From positions 26,630,770-26,694,769 of the forward strand of contig NC_079366.1 in NCBI RefSeq assembly GCF_021018895.1: a stretch of DNA of 64,000 nucleotides, in the 5' to 3' direction. How positions within the stretch are numbered: position 1 is the first letter of the stretch; every line of letters starts with the position of its first letter. The stretch comes from Seriola aureovittata (lineage: Eukaryota > Chordata > Actinopteri > Carangiformes > Carangidae). Positions 62,396-64,000 of the stretch are shown here, piece by piece. Made by a program: the position numbers and the translations under genes. The notes under the pieces were generated by a model. The model ran no database searches. It saw nothing but the letters and a program-made list of their open reading frames with translations, and was not told where the DNA came from.

Positions 62396-64000
62396 CCGTG
62401 ATTTATAAAATTGAACTGTTTTGTTCTTTGGATGACGGAGGACTGGAGTCAAGTTCCCACTGGCTGTAGTAACATCTGCACAGCTGTAGTTATTCCACAA
62501 GGGGGCAGGCTAACATCAGATCAAATTTACAAGCCTATGAACAGCATTACAGGAATGAATAATGTTCATCATACTGGTGCAGCTATTACTTTACTGTACA
62601 TTTGAGTTCAGTCAGTCGTTGATTCTCCAAAATTGGTCAATGCTGCTTTAGAAAAAGACTTTCAGGAATAAGAGCAACCACTTTAAAGATTATTATCTTT
62701 GATTGATCTGCACAACAGTTTCAATTCACATCAAAATCTCAAGTCTATAGATAGATAGATAGATACTTGTTCCGCAATACAGCCTCTGTAACCTCTGCTT
62801 ATTTTTGGCTGCTGTTTACAATTGTGACTGAAACTGGCACAAAGGAGTTCATAAACCAATTCCATTTGCACCGCTGAGCTCTGAACTTGTATGATTGGCT
62901 GGTTATGTATAACCACCAGACTGTGGTCACCAATTTCTTTTGGATCAAAAATAATCTCAGTGATTTCTGTCACACCATGGTACCAGAGAAGCAGAAACAG
63001 GTTACCAAACAGTGCCGTGGACCAAAAAAACAGGAAGAGACAAAGCCACCAAAGCACCACCAAACAGATTTTAAAAAAGTTATTATAAGGAGAGCACACT
63101 GCGCTGAGATGTGACCTGGACAAATGAAGGAGGCCTGCTGGTCATGGAAGAGAGTGAAGATGAGTGTGAGCAAATGACTGAGGGTGACTGTTCTTAAAGC
63201 ATGATCACACACAGGGTCATAAACTCCTTCACCTAACACAAAGCAAACAGGACAGTGACAGTAACCCCGGTCTCTTCCTATTGGCATGAACAGTCTTATC
63301 CTCTCCCATGTGTTGTCATTCATCTGCAGCTGTCTATGATCTGTTCTCCCTCTGTCAGATAAGGGAGGATCCCTGAAGTCAAAGGCCCTGCTCTCCCTTT
63401 TCCTGCTGACTGCAGCCTGCATAAATCACGCACACGCTGAAAACCCCAAATCCCGGTTCCACACATTACTCACGGTTCTGCTGCCATCTAACGTCAAAGC
63501 TCCGGCTCAGTGGCTGGAAATATCGCATAAATCACTGCCGGCTCTACCCACTGTGTGAGAAGTGCCGTGTTACACTTGGCAAATATATATCTTTCTGAGT
63601 GACTCCTGTTAATGATGCAGTACATCGCGTGTTTCATGCACAGTTTGGATTTTAGTGACGTCTGATAGTTCTAAAGATTTACAATTATTACCACCGCTGA
63701 ACCGTCCGGTAATCGACTCTACTTTCTCTTTCATTTCCAGACATGTCTTTGCCCCTCTACTTCCTGTCTGCGCCCACTAGACAGTTTGTTTGGGTCTGAG
63801 TCTGCTGCGTCTCTGTGTCTCTGTTACTGGGCCCATTTATTGTCTCGCTGTTTAAGGTATAAACACGAAACTCTCATAGACGCTCCAGTTTGTGTACACA
63901 CACACACACATACACACACACACACACACACACAAAACTGCAGAGGAAATTGCTCATCCACTTCTCCTTTGATGCTCTCAGACAGGAGTGATTTGATGAG
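62396..64000. other. Right-end intergenic region
   Basis: No gene I can support. Two overlapping minus-strand open frames (63422-62970 and 63123-62731), one with a hydrophobic stretch, lack splice or family support. A (GATA)n run is at 62748-62765 and a (CA)n run at 63894-63934. Confidence 0.5.
63894..63934. repeat. (CA)n microsatellite
   Basis: About 20 CA units with one TACA interruption. Confidence 0.95.

Noticed and set aside
62731..63422. Two overlapping minus-strand frames with a hydrophobic stretch
   Set aside because: Different frames over the same bases, no matching splice sites, no family resemblance; possibly chance.

Overview
The window looks like nuclear DNA from a ray-finned fish, probably a percomorph teleost. 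It has intron-rich genes with GT-AG splice sites, many dinucleotide microsatellites, short interspersed repeats of types I recognise from percomorph genomes, and CD22/Siglec-like immunoglobulin genes of the fish type. There are no bacterial features, and I recognise no tRNA or rRNA gene.

Layout. (1) 1-9.65 kb, minus strand: two tandem immunoglobulin-superfamily receptor genes. The right copy (9464-5058) can be assembled completely: ten coding exons, about 597 residues, almost all introns in phase 1. The left copy has the same first five exons (2038-587), then leaves the window or is broken. Between them lies a decayed third copy (about 3104-3433), beside an unexplained plus-strand ORF that may be a transposase remnant. 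(2) 9.65-11 kb: AT-rich intergenic DNA. (3) 11.3-42.8 kb, plus strand: glis2, a GLI-similar Kruppel-like transcription factor. Six coding exons join in frame to 488 codons with five C2H2 fingers; a non-coding first exon near 11.35-11.85 kb is likely. Intron 1 is about 17 kb and holds microsatellites and a 0.9 kb purine-rich tract. The intron that splits the zinc-finger array (34105-39770) carries an antisense, truncated endogenous retrovirus (LTR, a tRNA-Trp-type primer-binding site and a broken gag) and a 0.4 kb hairpin MITE. (4) 42.8-50.2 kb: intergenic, repeat-rich. (5) 50.24-53.55 kb and about 58.1-62.4 kb, plus strand: two tandem beta-1,3-galactosyltransferase-like genes of family GT31. 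The first has a separate upstream exon coding for an Ala/Pro-rich cytoplasmic tail; the second is compact, with its whole CDS in one exon. (6) 62.4-64 kb: no gene that I can support.

How they work together: these are three unrelated functional units, namely cell-surface immune receptors, a nuclear transcription factor and Golgi glycosyltransferases. Both the receptor and the transferase units grew by local tandem duplication. I see no operon-like co-operation. All exon models come from reading splice consensus and phase by eye; no transcript data or database search was available.
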